A stretch of DNA of 64,000 nt, taken from Cyprinodon diabolis. Its lineage: Eukaryota > Chordata > Actinopteri > Cyprinodontiformes > Cyprinodontidae. Shown in pieces: positions 34,682 through 47,829 of this stretch. The translations under genes were made by a program, and so were the position numbers. The number at the start of each line of letters is the position of its first letter. Positions within the stretch are counted from its first letter, which is position 1. Where the stretch lies: positions 1 to 64,000 of the forward strand of contig JARPUW010000328.1 in the NCBI GenBank assembly GCA_030533445.1, read 5' to 3'. A model generated the notes under the pieces. It had not been told where the DNA came from. It searched no databases and worked only from the letters and a program-made list of their open reading frames with translations.

Positions 34682-34919
34682 GGCGGGCTTCGCCCGCCTG
34701 CGAGGAGCCATCTCAGTGAAGAAAAAAATCACCAATGGCGGGCTCTGCCCGCCTTCTAAGAGCCATTGCAGTGATGAAATCACCAATGGCGGGCTCCGCC
34801 CGCCTGCTAAGAGCCATTGCAGTGATGTAATCACCTTTGGCGGGCTCCGCCCGCCTGTTACCATTGGCGGGCTCCGCCCGCCTTCTAAGAGCCATTGCAG
34901 TGATGAAATCACCAATGGC
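34682..34919. repeat. Hairpin cluster, 5 hairpins (unit 11)
   Basis: Arms and loops standard; the spacer after hairpin 1 is TGCGAGGA. Confidence 0.93.
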
Positions 34920-36013
34920 AATGAGCAATATGCCAGAATGTATGAGTGTGTATAAGGAAGAGGCTTTTATTCTGTAGAGTCCTTGTAGTCTTATTTTGAA
35001 AGTCTATCATGAATGTGCATCAAAAGATGGGTCACGCCCAGCAGTGATATAGATCCATTTCCAAATGTTAAATCACTGGTTTTCCATGCTATTAGGTGAA
35101 TAGTTGCTGTATTACAGAGTAAATGGGAGACTTTTATTGCGAAATTTGCTCTGGGGTGTGTTTTGAAAAGGTCACTAGAGTCTAATAAAAACAACCTGGA
35201 AGAGTTTGGGTCATAATGTTGAGCCATTTGCATCAATTAATGCATTAGTATAATCTAGAGGCTTTTATTTTGTAGGGTCCCTGGAGTCTTATTTTGAAAG
35301 TCCAACAGAGTTGTGTTTAGAGAAAATGTTCAGACCCATCAATGATAGTTGATGACTTTCCAATCGTTAAATCACTCTTTTTCCATTTTATTAGGGCAGT
35401 AGATGAAGTGGAAATGGGAGGCTTTTATTTTGAAATTTGCCATAGGGTGTGTTTTAAACAGTCTCCTAGAGTCTATTCTCTAAAATGGGGTTGAGTTTGG
35501 GTCATAATGTTGAGCCATATAGGGCAATAAATATATGTAAAAAATATAGAGGCTTTTATTTTGAAGGGTCCCTGGAGTCTTATTTTGAAAGTCAATCAGT
35601 GCTGAGTGGCAAGGGAAGTGTCATGGACGGCAGTCATATAGTATCCATTTCCCAATGTTAAATCAGTGCTTTCACCCTCCATTAGATTAATATGTGCTGT
35701 TTAAAACAGCAGAGGTAAAATCTGTTTGAAGCTTGGTAACCTTGACAACGCTTAATGAGCCTCTCACTGACACAGACAACAGCTGCACTCACTATTGGTT
35801 TCTTCTTCCCAGGCTTTTTTGTATGGGAAGAACGGCACCGAACAAACGACTGCTGAGCAAAAACCGTATGAGTTATTAAAAAAAAAATTTCACCATGAGC
35901 ATCAGCAATCCTTCGACTCCAACTATACCAACTTTGGTGTATGTGTGTCATTCAGAACAACATTTATGACGACTTGAAAACACATAGTCTGATTCGTTTT
36001 TCTCCCATCTTCA

Positions 36014-39000
36014 GTTTAAAAAGAATGGAGAAAGGCTGAAACTCATCGACTTTAGGTTGGTCTGGAGGGTTTTTAAGGAAAAGTATTCATCCTACCGTAA
36101 TTCCGAAGACATTGTGTGAGTCCAGAGGTTTCAGTCTACAAACTGACCAAAAATGGTGACTGTAGGTCCAAATATGTGGCCGTGAGGGCGAGAATAAGAT
36201 GTTTGATCTTAAAAAAATGGCCGCCTCCCACTAAGATTTCAGCAGCTGCACTCTAGCAGGCTGCTGCAGAAGCTAACTGTCAGCTAGCTTCCAGGTGCTT
36301 ACCCTCCGAACAAACGACTGCTGAGCAAAAACCGTAAAAGGTATCTGAAAAATTCTTTCAGTGAAAGCAACATCTATCCTTTGTCTCAGACTGGGGTAAC
36401 CTTCATGTCTGTAGGTCTTTCACAACCCAAAACGAAGCAAAAACAAAATGGTTGGCCCACCTGCTCCTCCCTTTCTTTTAACTGCAGGACCTCACTCTCA
36501 CTCACCTTTCAGCTGCTAAAGCACCCCTCCGAACAAACGACTGCTGAGTAAAAACCATAAAAGGTATCTCAAAAATTATTTTTATCTAAGCGACAGCTAT
36601 ATCTTGTCTTCAATTGGAGTAACTTTCATGGCTGTAGGTCATCTACAACCTGAATGGGAAGAGAAAGAAAAAGAAAAAACGTTTCGTCACACATGAGCTT
36701 CTAATTGAGCTAGCTGCAGCAGGTCACTCACCCAGCTTTGAGGTGCTTAAAATGTCCTCCGAACAAACGACTGCTGAGCAAAAACCGTATGAGTTATTCA
36801 AAAAATTCTTTCACCGTGAGCGTCAGCCATCCTTCGACTCCAACTATGCCAACTTTGGTGTATGTGTGTCATTCAGAAAAATATTTATGACGACTTGAAA
36901 ACACATAGTCTGATTCGTTTTTCTCCCCTCTTCTGCTCCAAAACCAATGAAAAACTGCTCTGATTTTCATCGACTTTAGGTCGGTCTGGAGGGTTTTTAA
37001 GGAAAAGTATTAATCCTACCGTAATTCCGAAGATATTGTGTGGGTCCAGAGATTTCAGTCTACAAACTGACCAAAAATGGTGACTCTAGCTATAAATATG
37101 TGGCCGTGAGGGCGAGTTTAAAATGTTTTTTTGTGTTTAAAAAACGCCTGCCTCACACTCTAGCTTTTCAGTTGCTCCACTCTAGCAGGCTGGATTTTGC
37201 TAAAACTTTGTGGCGCTTGAGGTCTGATTATACAAAAACCGTAGCAGTTATCAACATACCGTCTTCAGTTTTAAATAGACGAAGGATTTATCTACAAACT
37301 GAGCTTCAAACTGTTTTTCTAGGTGAATGTATGCCGACACAGTGAAGTGCTGTTTTTTATGCTTTTTTTTTCCTTTCCCCATTCATTTCCTATGGGATTT
37401 TTTTGCGACGTTTTTGCTAATAATTCGCAAACCTTCGGACTAATGAGAAAGTTTTATACAAGCACACATCACCCCATTGGTCCCGACGCGTGTGCCAACT
37501 TTGGGCCCGATCCGCCAAACCGTGCGGGACTAGTTACGCGCCGAAGTTTTGGGTATACGGGAGAATTATAATAATAACTAGAAAATTTCTAAAGAAATTT
37601 TGAGGGGGGCCACCTACTGCCCGTCTGGGGAACCGGGCCAATACGGCCCTGGCAAGTGACGTCGGGGCTCCCCAGACCAACTGCTTACGCCTTTGAGGGC
37701 TGCTGAGGGAAGGAAAGAGGGCAAGTTCATGGGCAAAGAGAGCTGTGTGCCACTTGTGCTGAAATCTGGGAAATAGACGTGCACAGCGTATGATGCACAA
37801 GGGTAATATGGGTTGTCCATATTGAAACACAGTGGGTAAAGCCCAGTTGGCGGGCTTCGCCCGCCTGCTAGGAGCCATCTCAGTGAAGAAAAAAATCACC
37901 AATGGCGGGCTCTGCCCGCCTTCTAAGAGCCATTGCAGTGATGAAATCACCAATGGCGGGCTCCGCCCGCCTGCTAAGAGCCATTGCAGTGATGTAATCA
38001 CCTTTGGCGGGCTCCGCCCGCCTGTTACCATTGGCGGGCTCCGCCCGCCTTCTAAGAGCCATTGCAGTGATGAAATCACCAATGGCAATGAGCAATATGC
38101 CAGAATGTATGAGTGTGTATAAGGAAGAGGCTTTTATTCTGTAGAGTCCTTGTAGTCTTATTTTGAAAGTCTATCATGAATGTGCATCAAAAGATGGGTC
38201 ACGCCCAGCAGTGATATAGAATCCATTTCCAAATGTTAAATCACTGGTTTTCCATGTTATTAGGTGAATAGTTGCTGTATTACAGAGTAAATGGGAGACT
38301 TTTATTGTGAAATTTGCTCTGGGTGTGTTTTGAAAAGGTCACTAGAGTCTAATAAAAACAACCTGGAAGAGTTTGGGTCATAATGTTGAGCCATTTGCAT
38401 CAATTAATGCATTAGTATAATCTAGAGGCTTTTATTTTGTAGGGTCCCTGGAGTCTTATTTTGAAAGTCCAACAGAGTTGTGTTTATAGAAAATGTTCAG
38501 ACCCGTCAATGATAGTTGATTACTTTCCAATCGTTAAATCACTCTTTTTCCATGTTATTAGGGCAGTAGATGAAGCGGAAATGGGAGGCTTTTATTTTGA
38601 AATTTGCTACAGGGTGTGTTTTAAACAGTCTCCTAGAGTCTATTCTCTAAAACGGGGTTGAGTTTGGGTCATAATGTTGAGCCATATAGGGCAATAAATA
38701 TATGTAAAAAATATAGAGGCTTTTATTTTGTAGGGTCCCTGGAGTCTTATTTTGAAAGTCTATCAGTGCTGAGTGGCAAGGGAAGTGTCATGGACAGCAG
38801 TCATATAGTATCCATTTCCCAATGTTAAATCAGTCCTTTCACCCTCCATTAGATTAATATGTGCTGTTTAAAACAGCAGAGGTAAAATCTGTTTGAAGCT
38901 TGGTAACCTTGACAACGCTTAACGAGCCTCTCACTGACACAGACAACAGCTGCACTCACTATTGGTTTCTTCTTCCCAGGCTTTTTTGTATGGGAAGAAC

Positions 39001-39180
39001 GGCACCGAACAAACGACTACTGATCAAAAACCGTATGAGTTATTCAAAAAACATTTTCACCATGAGCATCAGCAATCCTTCGACTCCAACTATACCAACT
39101 TTGGTGTATGTGTGTCATTCAGAAAAATATTTATGACGAGTTGAAAACACATAGTCTGATTCGTTTCTCTCCCATCTTCA
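36014..39180 (+). repeat. Satellite unit 12 (3,167 bp)
   Basis: No minisatellite copy; five intact hairpins (37849-38086); A+T block about 38127-38894 with GCTACAGGG, shared only with unit 15. The first half is the GCAAAAAC/CATAAAAGG subtype of units 6 and 15; its landmark reads GTTTAAAAAG. A private GACGTTTTTGC lies near 37407. Confidence 0.96.
37849..38086. repeat. Hairpin cluster, 5 intact hairpins (unit 12)
   Basis: Same as the unit 2 reference. Confidence 0.93.
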
Positions 39181-42100
39181 GCTCAAAAAGAATAGAGAAA
39201 GGCTGAAACTCTCATCGACTTTAGGTTGGTCTGGACGGTTTTTAAGGAAAAGTATTAATCCTACCGTAATTCCGAAGACATTGTGTGAGTCCAGAGGTTT
39301 CAGTCTACAAACTGACCAAAAATGGTGACTGTAGCTCCAAATATGTGGCCGTGAGGGCGAGAATAAGATGTTTGATCTTAAAAGAATGGCCGCCTCACAC
39401 TAAGATTTCAGCAGCTGCACTCTAGCAGGCTGCTGCAGAAGCTAACTGTCAGCTAGCTTCCAGGTGCTTACCCTCCGAACAAACGACTGCTGAGCAAAAA
39501 CCGTAAAAGATATCTGAAAAATTCTTTCAGTGAAAGCAACATCTATCCTTTGTCTCAGACTGGGGTAACCTTCATGTCTGTAGGTCTTTCACAACCCAAA
39601 ACGAAGCACAAACAAAATGGTTGGCCCACCTGCTCCTCCCTTTGTTTGAACTGCAGGACCTCACTCTCACTCACCTTTTAGCTGCTAAAGCACCCCTCCG
39701 AACAAACGACTGCTGAGTAAAAACCGTAAAAGGTATCTGAAAAATTATTTTTATCTAAGCGACAGCTATATCTTGTCTTCAATTGGAGTAACTTTCATGG
39801 CTGTAGGTCATCTACAACCTGAATGGGAAGAGAAAGAAAAAGAAAAAACGTTTTGTCACACCTGATCTTCTAATTGAGCTAGCTGCAGCAGGACACTCTC
39901 CCCCAGCTTTCAGCTGCTTAAAATGTCCTCCGAACAAACGACTGCTGAGCAAAAACCGTATGAGTTATTCAAAATATTTTTTCACCGTGAGCGTAAGCCA
40001 TCCTTCGACTCCAACTATGCCAACTTTGGTGTATGTGTGTCATTCAGAAAAATATTTATGACGAGTTTAAAACACATAGTCTGATTCGTTTTTCTCCCCT
40101 CTTCTGCTCCAAAACCAATGAAAAACGGCTCTGATTTTCATCGACTTTAGGTCGGTCTGGAGGGTTTTTAAGGAAAAGTATTAATCCTACCGTAATTCCG
40201 AAGATATTGTGTGGGTCCAGAGATTTCAGTCTACAAACTGACCAAAAATGGTGACTCTAGCTATAAATATGTGGCCGTGAGGGCGAGTTTAAAATGTTTT
40301 TTTGTGTTTAAAAAACGCCTGCCTCACACTCTAGCTTTTCAGTTGCTCCACTCTAGCAGGCTGGATTTTGCTAAAACTTTGTGGCGCTTGAGGTCTGATT
40401 ATACAAAAACCGTAGCAGTTATCAACATACCGTCTTCAGTTTTAAATAGACGAAGGATTTATCTACAAACTGAGCTTCAAACTGTTTTTCTAGGTGAATG
40501 TATGCCGACACAGTGAAGTGCTGTTTTTTATGCTTTTTTTTTCCTCTCCCCATTCATTTCCTATGGGATTTTTTTGCGACGTTTTCGCTAATAATTCGCA
40601 AACCTTCGGACTAATGAGAAAGTTTTATACAAGCACACATCACCCCATTGGTCCCGACGCGTGTGCCAACTTTGGGCCCGATCCGCCAAACCGTGCGGGA
40701 CTAGTTACGTGCCGAAGTTTTGGGTATACGGGAGAATTATAATAATAATAACTAGAAAATTTCTAAAGAAATTTTGAGGGGGGCCACCTACTGCCCGTCT
40801 GGGGAACCGGGCCAATACGGCCCTGGCAAGTGACGTCGGGGCTCCCCAGACCAACTGCTTACGCCTTTGAGGGCTGCTGAGGGAAGGAAAGAGGGCAAGT
40901 TCATGGGCAAAGAGAGCTGTGTGCCACTTGTGCTGACATCTGGGAAATAGACGTGCACAGCGTATGATGCACAAGGGTAATATGGGTTGTCCATATTGAA
41001 ACACAGTGGGTAAAGCCCAGTTGGCGGGCTTCGCCCGCCTGCTAGGAGCCATCTCAGTGAAGAAAAAAATCACCAATGGCGGGCTCTGCCCGCCTTCTAA
41101 GAGCCATTGCAGTGATGAAATCACCAATGGCGGGCTCCGCCCGCCTGCTAAGAGCCATTGCAGTGATGTAATCACCTTTGGCGGGCTCCGCCCGCCTGTT
41201 ACCATTGGCGGGCTCCGCCCTCCTTCTAAGAGCCATTGCAGTGATGAAATCACCAATGGCAATGAGCAATATGCCAGAATGTATGAGTGTGTATAAGGAA
41301 GAGGCTTTTATTCTGTAGAGTCCTTGTAGTCTTATTTTGAAAGTCTATCATGAATGTGCATCAAAAGATGGGTCACGCCCAGCAGTGATATAGAATCCAT
41401 TTCCAAATGTTAAATCACTGGTTTTCCATGTTATTAGGTGAATAGTTGCTTTATTACAGAGTAAATGGGAGACTTTTATTGTGAAATTTGCTCTGGGGTG
41501 TGTTTTGAAAAGGTCACTAGAGTCTAATAAAAACAACCTGGAAGAGTTTGGGTCATAATGTTGAGCCATTTGCATCAATTAATGCATTAGTATAATCTAG
41601 AGGCTTTTATTTTGTAGGGTCGCTGGAGTCTTATTTTGAAAGTCCAACAGAGTTGTGTTTATAGAAAATGTTCAGACCCGTCAATGATAGTTGATTACTT
41701 TCCAATCGTTAAATCACTCTTTTTCCATGTTATTAGGGCAGTAGATGAAGCGGAAATGGGAAGCTTTTATTTTGAAATTTGCTATAGGGTGTGTTTTAAA
41801 CAGTCTCCTAGAGTCTATTCTCTAAAACGGGGTTGAGTTTGGGTCATAATGTTGAGCCATATAGGGCAATAAATATATGTAAAAAATATAGAGGCTTTTA
41901 TTTTGTAGGGTCCCTGGAGTCTTATTTTGAAAGTCTATCAGTGCTGAGTGGCAAGGGAAGTGTCATGGACAGCAGTCATATAGTATCCATTTCCCAATGT
42001 TAAATCAGTCCTTTCACCCTCCATTAGATTAATATGTGCTGTTTAAAACAGCAGAGGTAAAATCTGTTTGAAGCTTGGTAACCTTGACAACGCTTAACGA

Positions 42101-42355
42101 GCCTCTCACTGACACAGACAACAGCTGCACTCACTATTGGTTTCTTCTTCCCAGGCTTTTTTGTATGGGAAGAACGGCACCGAACAAACGACTACTGATC
42201 AAAAACCGTATGAGTTATTCAAAAAACATTTTCACCATGAGCATCAGCAATCCTTCGACTCCAACTATACCAACTTTGGTGTATGTGTGTCATTCAGAAA
42301 AATATTTATGACGAGTTGAAAACACATAGTCTGATTCGTTTCTCTCCCATCTTCA
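39181..42355 (+). repeat. Satellite unit 13 (3,175 bp)
   Basis: No minisatellite copy. Five hairpins (41023-41260), the last with the GCCCTCC arm. A+T block about 41301-42069 of the unit 1 and 7 subtype (GGGAAGC at 41758). The first half (TCTGGACGG, CTTAAAAGAATGG, CACCTGATCTTC, GGACACTCTCCCCC, CAAAATATTTTT) is shared only with unit 16, so this unit joins two subtypes. Confidence 0.96.
41023..41260. repeat. Hairpin cluster, 5 hairpins (unit 13)
   Basis: Last arm GCCCTCC as in units 1 and 7. Confidence 0.93.
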
Positions 42356-43927
42356 GCTCAAAAAGAATAGAGAAAGGCTGAAACTCTCATCGACTTTAGG
42401 TTGGTCTGGAGGGTTTTTAAGGAAAAGTATTAATCCTACCGTAATTCCGAAGACATTGTGTGAGTCCAGAGGTTTCAGTCTACAAACTGACCAAAAATGG
42501 TGACTGTAGCTCCAAATATGTGGCCGTGAGGGCGAGAATAAGATGTTTGATCTTAAAAAAATGGCCGCCTCACACTAAGATTTCAGCAGCTGCACTCTAG
42601 CAGGCTGCTGCAGAAGCTAACTGTCAGCTAGCTTCCAGGTGCTTACCCTCCGAACAAACGACTGCTGAGCAAAAACCGTAAAAGATATCTGAAAAATTCT
42701 TTCAGTGAAAGCAACATCTATCCTTTGTCTCAGACTGGGGTAACCTTCATGTCTGTAGGTCTTTCACAACCCAAAACGAAGCACAAAAAAAATGGTTGGC
42801 CCACCTGCTCCTCCCTTTGTTTGAACTGCAGGACCTCACTCTCACTCACCTTTTAGCTGCTAAAGCACCCCTCCGAACAAACGACTGCTGAGTAAAAACC
42901 GTAAAAGGTATCTGAAAAATTCTTTTTATCTAAGCGACAGCTATATCTTGTCTTCAATTGGAGTAACTTTCATGGCTGTAGGTCATCTACAAACTGAATG
43001 GGAAGAGAAAGAAAAAGAAAAAACGTTTCATCACACCTAAGCTTCTAATTGAGCTAGCTGCAGCAGGTCACTGTCACTCAGCTTTCAGGTGCTTAAAATG
43101 TCCTCCGAACAAACGACTGCTGAGCAAAAACCGTATGAGTTATTCAAAAAATTTTTTCACCGTGAGAGTCAGTCATCCTTCGACTCCAACTATGCCAACT
43201 TTGGTGTATGTGTGTCATTCAGAAAAATATTTATGACGAGTTTAAAACACATAGTCGGATTCGTTTTTCTCCCCTCTTCTGCTCCAAAACCAATGAAAAA
43301 CGGCTCTGATTTTCATCGACTTTAGGTCGGTCTGGAGGGTTTTTAAGGAAAAGTATTAATCCTACCGTAATTCCGAAGATATTGTGTGGGTCCAGAGATT
43401 TCAGTCTACAAACTGACCAAAAATGGTGACTCTAGCTATAAATATGTGGCCGTGAGGGCGAGTTTAAAATGTTTTTTTGTGTTTAAAAAAACGCCTGCCT
43501 CACACTCTAGCTTTTCAGTTGCTCCACTCTAGCAGGCTGGATTTTGCTAAAACTTTGTGGCGCTTGAGGTCTGATTATACAAAAACCGTAGCAGTTATCA
43601 ACATACCGTCTTCAGTTTTAAATAGACGAAGGATTTATCTACAAACTGAGCTTCAAACTGTTTTTCTAGGTGAATGTATGGCGACACAGTGAAGTGCTGT
43701 TTTTTATGCTTTTTTTTTCCTCTCCCCATTCATTTCCTATGGGATTTTTTTGCGACGTTTTCGCTAATAATTCGCAAACCTTCGGACTAATGAGAAAGTT
43801 TTATACAAGCACACATCACCCCATTGGTCCCGACGCGTGTGCCAACTTTGGGCCCGATCCGCCAAACCATGCGGGACTAGTTACGCGCCGAAGTTTTGGG
43901 TATACGGGAGAATTATAATAATAATAA

Positions 43928-44054
43928 TACGCGGAATAAATATGTGCAATAGTAGTAGGTGGGCCATGCCTTCGGCATGTGGCCCCCCAATAATACGCGG
44001 AATAAATATGTGCAATAGTAGTAGGTGGGCCATGCCTTCGGCATGTGGCCCCCC
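43928..44054 (+). repeat. Hairpin minisatellite, 2 copies (unit 14)
   Basis: Two copies at 66-bp spacing. Unit 5, near-identical over the following half unit, has two copies at 69 bp, so linker length changes faster than the flanks. Confidence 0.95.
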
Positions 44055-44327
44055 AACTAGAAAATTTCTAAAGAAATTTTGAGGGGGGCCACCTACTGCC
44101 CGTCTGGGGAACCGGGCCAATACGGCCCTGGCAAGTGATGTCGGGGCTCCCCAGACCAACTGCTTATGCCTTTGAGGGCTGCTGAGGGAAGGAAAGAGGG
44201 CTAGGTCATGGGCAAAGAGAGCTGTGTGCCACCTGTGCTGAAATCTGGGTAATAGACGTGCACAGCGTATGATGCACAAGGGTAATATGGGTTGTCCATA
44301 TTGAACCGCAGTGGGTAAAGCTCAGTT

Positions 44328-44593
44328 GGTGGGCTCCGCCCGCCTGCTAGGAGCCCTTGCAGCGATGAAAAAAATCCCCAATGGCGGGCATTGCCCGCCT
44401 GCTAAGAGCCATTGCAGTGATGAAATCACCAATGGCGGGCTCCGCCCGCCTGCTAGGAGCCATTGCAGTGATGAAAAAAATCACCATTGGCGGGCTCCGC
44501 CCGCCTCCTAACAGCCATTGCAGTGATGAAATCACCAATGGCGGGCTCCGCCCGCCTTCTAAGAGCCATTGCAGTGATGAAATTACAAATGGC
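44328..44593. repeat. Hairpin cluster, 5 hairpins, long subtype (unit 14)
   Basis: Same subtype as unit 5 (second loop ATT); differs from it by GCCATTGCAG instead of GCCATTTCAG in the last module. Confidence 0.93.
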
Positions 44594-47257
44594 TATAAGC
44601 AATATGCCAGAATGTATGAGTGTGTATAAGGAAGAGGCTTTTATTTTGTAGAGTCCCTGTAGTCTTATTTTGAAAGTCTATCATGGAAGTGCATCTATAG
44701 ATGGGTCATGCCCAGCAGTGATATAGAATCCATTTCCAAATGTTAAATCACTGGTTTTCCATGTTATTAGGTGAATAGTTCCTGTATTACAGAGTAAATG
44801 GGGGACTTTTATTGTGAAATTTGCTCTGGGGTGTGTTTTTTAAAGGTCACTAGAGTCTAATAAAAACAACCTGGAAGAGTTTGGGTCATAATGTTGAGCC
44901 ATTTGCATCAATTAATGCATTAGTATAATCTAGAGGCTTTTATTTTGTAGGGTCCCTGGAGTCTTATTTTGAAAGTCCAACAGAGTTGTGTTTAGAGAAA
45001 ATGTTCAGACCCATCAATGATAGTTGATGACTTTCCAATCGTTAAATCACTCTTTTTCCATTTTATTAGGGCAGTAGATGAAGCGGAAATGGGAGGCTTT
45101 TATTTTGAAATTTGCCATAGGGTGTGTTTTAAACAGTCTCCTAGAGTCTATTCTCTAAAATGGGGTTGAGTTTGGGTCATAATGTTGAGCCATATAGGGC
45201 AATAAATATATATAAAAAATATAGAGGCTTTTATTTTGAAGGGTCCCTGGAGTCTTATTTTGAAAGTCTAACAGTGCTGAGTGGCAAGGGAAGTGTCATG
45301 GACGGCAGTCATATAGTATCCATTTCCCAATGTTAAATCAGTGCTTTCACCCTCCATTAGATTAATATGTGCTGTTTAAAACAGCAGAGGTAAAATCTGT
45401 TTGAAGCTTGGTAACCTTGACAACGCTTAATGAGCCTCTCACTGACACAGACAACAGCTGCACTCACTATTGGTTTCTTCTTCCCAGGCTTTTTTGTATG
45501 GGAAGAACGGCACCGAACAAACGACTGCTGAGCAAAAACCGTATGAGTTATTAAAAAAAAAATTTCACCATGAGCATCAGCAATCCTTCGACTCCAACTA
45601 TACCAACTTTGGTGTATGTGTGTCATTCAGAACAATATTTATGACGACTTGAAAACACATAGTCTGATTCGTTTTTCTCCCATCTTCAGCTTAAAAAGAA
45701 TGGAGAAAGGCTGAAACTCATCGACTTTAGGTTGGTCTGGAGGGTTTTTAAGGAAAAGTATTAATCCTACCGTAATTCCGAAGACATTGTGTGAGTCCAG
45801 AGGTTTCAGTCTACAAACTGACCAAAAATGGTGACTGTAGGTCCAAATATGTGGCCGTGAGGGCGAGAATAAGATGTTTGATCTTAAAAAAATGGCCGCC
45901 TCACACTAAGATTTCAGCAGCTGCACTCTAGCAGGCTGCTGCAGAAGCTAACTGTCAGCTAGCTTCCAGGTGCTTACCCTCCGAACAAACGACTGCTGAG
46001 CAAAAACCGTAAAAGGTATCTGAAAAATTCTTTCAGTGAAAGCAACATCTATCCTTTGTCTCAGACTGGGGTAACCTTCATGTCTGTAGGTCTTTCACAA
46101 CCCAAAACGAAGCAAAAACAAAATGGTTGGCCCACCTGCTCCTCCCTTTCTTTTAACTGCAGGACCTCACTCTCACTCACCTTTCAGCTGCTAAAGCACC
46201 CCTCCGAACAAACGACTGCTGAGTAAAAACCATAAAAGGTATCTCAAAAATTATTTTTATCTAAGCGACAGCTATATCTTGTCTTCAATTGGAGTAACTT
46301 TCATGGCTGTAGGTCATCTACAACCTGAATGGGAAGAGAAAGAAAAAGAAAAAACGTTTCGTCACACATGAGCTTCTAATTGAGCTAGCTGCAGCAGGTC
46401 ACTCACCCAGCTTTGAGGTGCTTAAAATGTCCTCCGAACAAACGACTGCTGAGCAAAAACCGTATGAGTTATTCAAAAAATTCTTTCACCGTGAGCGTCA
46501 GCCATCCTTCGACTCCAACTATGCCAACTTTGGTGTATGTGTGTCATTCAGAAAAATATTTATGACGACTTGAAAACACATAGTCTGATTCGTTTTTCTC
46601 CCCTCTTCTGCTCCAAAACCAATGAAAAACTGCTCTGATTTTCATCGACTTTAGGTCGGTCTGGAGGGTTTTTAAGGAAAAGTATTAATCCTACCGTAAT
46701 TCCGAAGATATTGTGTGGGTCCAGAGATTTCAGTCTACAAACTGACCAAAAATGGTGACTCTAGCTATAAATATGTGGCCGTGAGGGCGAGTTTAAAATG
46801 TTTTTTTGTGTTTAAAAAACGCCTGCCTCACACTCTAGCTTTTCAGTTGCTCCACTCTAGCAGGCTGGATTTTGCTAAAACTTTGTGGCGCTTGAGGTCT
46901 GATTATACAAAAACCGTAGCAGTTATCAACATACCGTCTTGAGTTTTAAATAGACGAAGGATTTATCTACAAACTGAGCTTCAAACTGTTTTTCTAGGTG
47001 AATGTATGCCGACACAGTGAAGTGCTGTTTTTTATGCTTTTTTTTCCTCTCCCCATTCATTTCCTATGGGATTTTTTTGCGACGTTTTCGCTAATAATTC
47101 GCAAACCTTCGGACTAATGAGAAAGTTTTATACAAGCACACATCACCCCATTGGTCCCGACGCGTGTGCCAACTTTGGGCCCGATCCGCCAAACCGTGCG
47201 GGACTAGTTAGGTGCCGAAGTTTTGGGTATACGGGAGAATTATAATAATAATAATAA

Positions 47258-47318
47258 TACGCGGAATAAATATGTGCAATAGTAGTAGGTGGGCCATGCC
47301 TTCGGCATGTGGCCCCCC
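47258..47318 (+). repeat. Hairpin minisatellite, 1 copy (unit 15)
   Basis: Single copy after an extended (TAA)n run. Unit 12, closest to this unit on both sides, has none. Confidence 0.95.
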
Positions 47319-47591
47319 AACTAGAAAATTTCTAAAGAAATTTTGAGGGGGGCCACCTACTGCCCGTCTGGGGAACCGGGCCAATACGGCCCTGGCAAGT
47401 GACGTCGGGGCTCCCCAGACCAACTGCTTACGCCTTTGAGGGCTGCTGAGGGAAGGAAAGAGGGCAAGTTCATGGGCAAAGAGAGCTGTGTGCCACTTGT
47501 GCTGAAATCTGGGAAATAGACGTGCACAGCGTATGATGCACAAGGGTAATATGGGTTGTCCATATTGAAACACAGTGGGTAAAGCCCAGTT

Positions 47592-47829
47592 GGCGGGCTT
47601 CGCCCGCCTGCTAGGAGCCATCTCAGTGAAGAAAAAAATCACCAATGGCGGGCTCTGCCCGCCTTCTAAGAGCCATTGCAGTGATGAAATCACCAATGGC
47701 GGGCTCCGCCCGCCTGCTAAGAGCCATTGCAGTGATGTAATCACCTTTGGCGGGCTCCGCCCGCCTGTTACCATTGGCGGGCTCCGCCCGCCTTCTAAGA
47801 GCCATTGCAGTGATGAAATCACCAATGGC
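47592..47829. repeat. Hairpin cluster, 5 intact hairpins (unit 15)
   Basis: Same as the unit 2 reference. Confidence 0.93.

Larger units (their letters stand above)
32576..36013 (+). repeat. Satellite unit 11 (3,438 bp)
   Basis: Four minisatellite copies (34144-34408; spacings 72, 66, 66). The A/T hairpin that follows has loop GAAA in place of TAAA. Five hairpins (34682-34919); the spacer after the first reads TGCGAGGAGCC, shared with unit 20. A+T block about 34960-35727: the first third is standard, then it switches to the divergent subtype of units 5 and 14 (GTTTAGAG, TTGAAGGG, GACGGCAG), a clear mid-unit junction. Confidence 0.96.
42356..45688 (+). repeat. Satellite unit 14 (3,333 bp)
   Basis: Two minisatellite copies (43928-44054) and the long five-hairpin subtype cluster (44328-44593) of unit 5, followed by the divergent A+T block about 44634-45402. 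Private changes: GTGAGAGTCAG near 43162, an extra A in the A-run near 43486, CCAAACCATGCGG near 43865 and GTTTTTTAAAGG near 44836. Confidence 0.96.

Noticed and set aside
34100..34921. 273-codon minus-strand frame, the longest in the window
   Set aside because: It opens from TTG and is made of translated hairpin modules and minisatellite copies; its length is 70 to 273 codons in different units, tracking repeat number.
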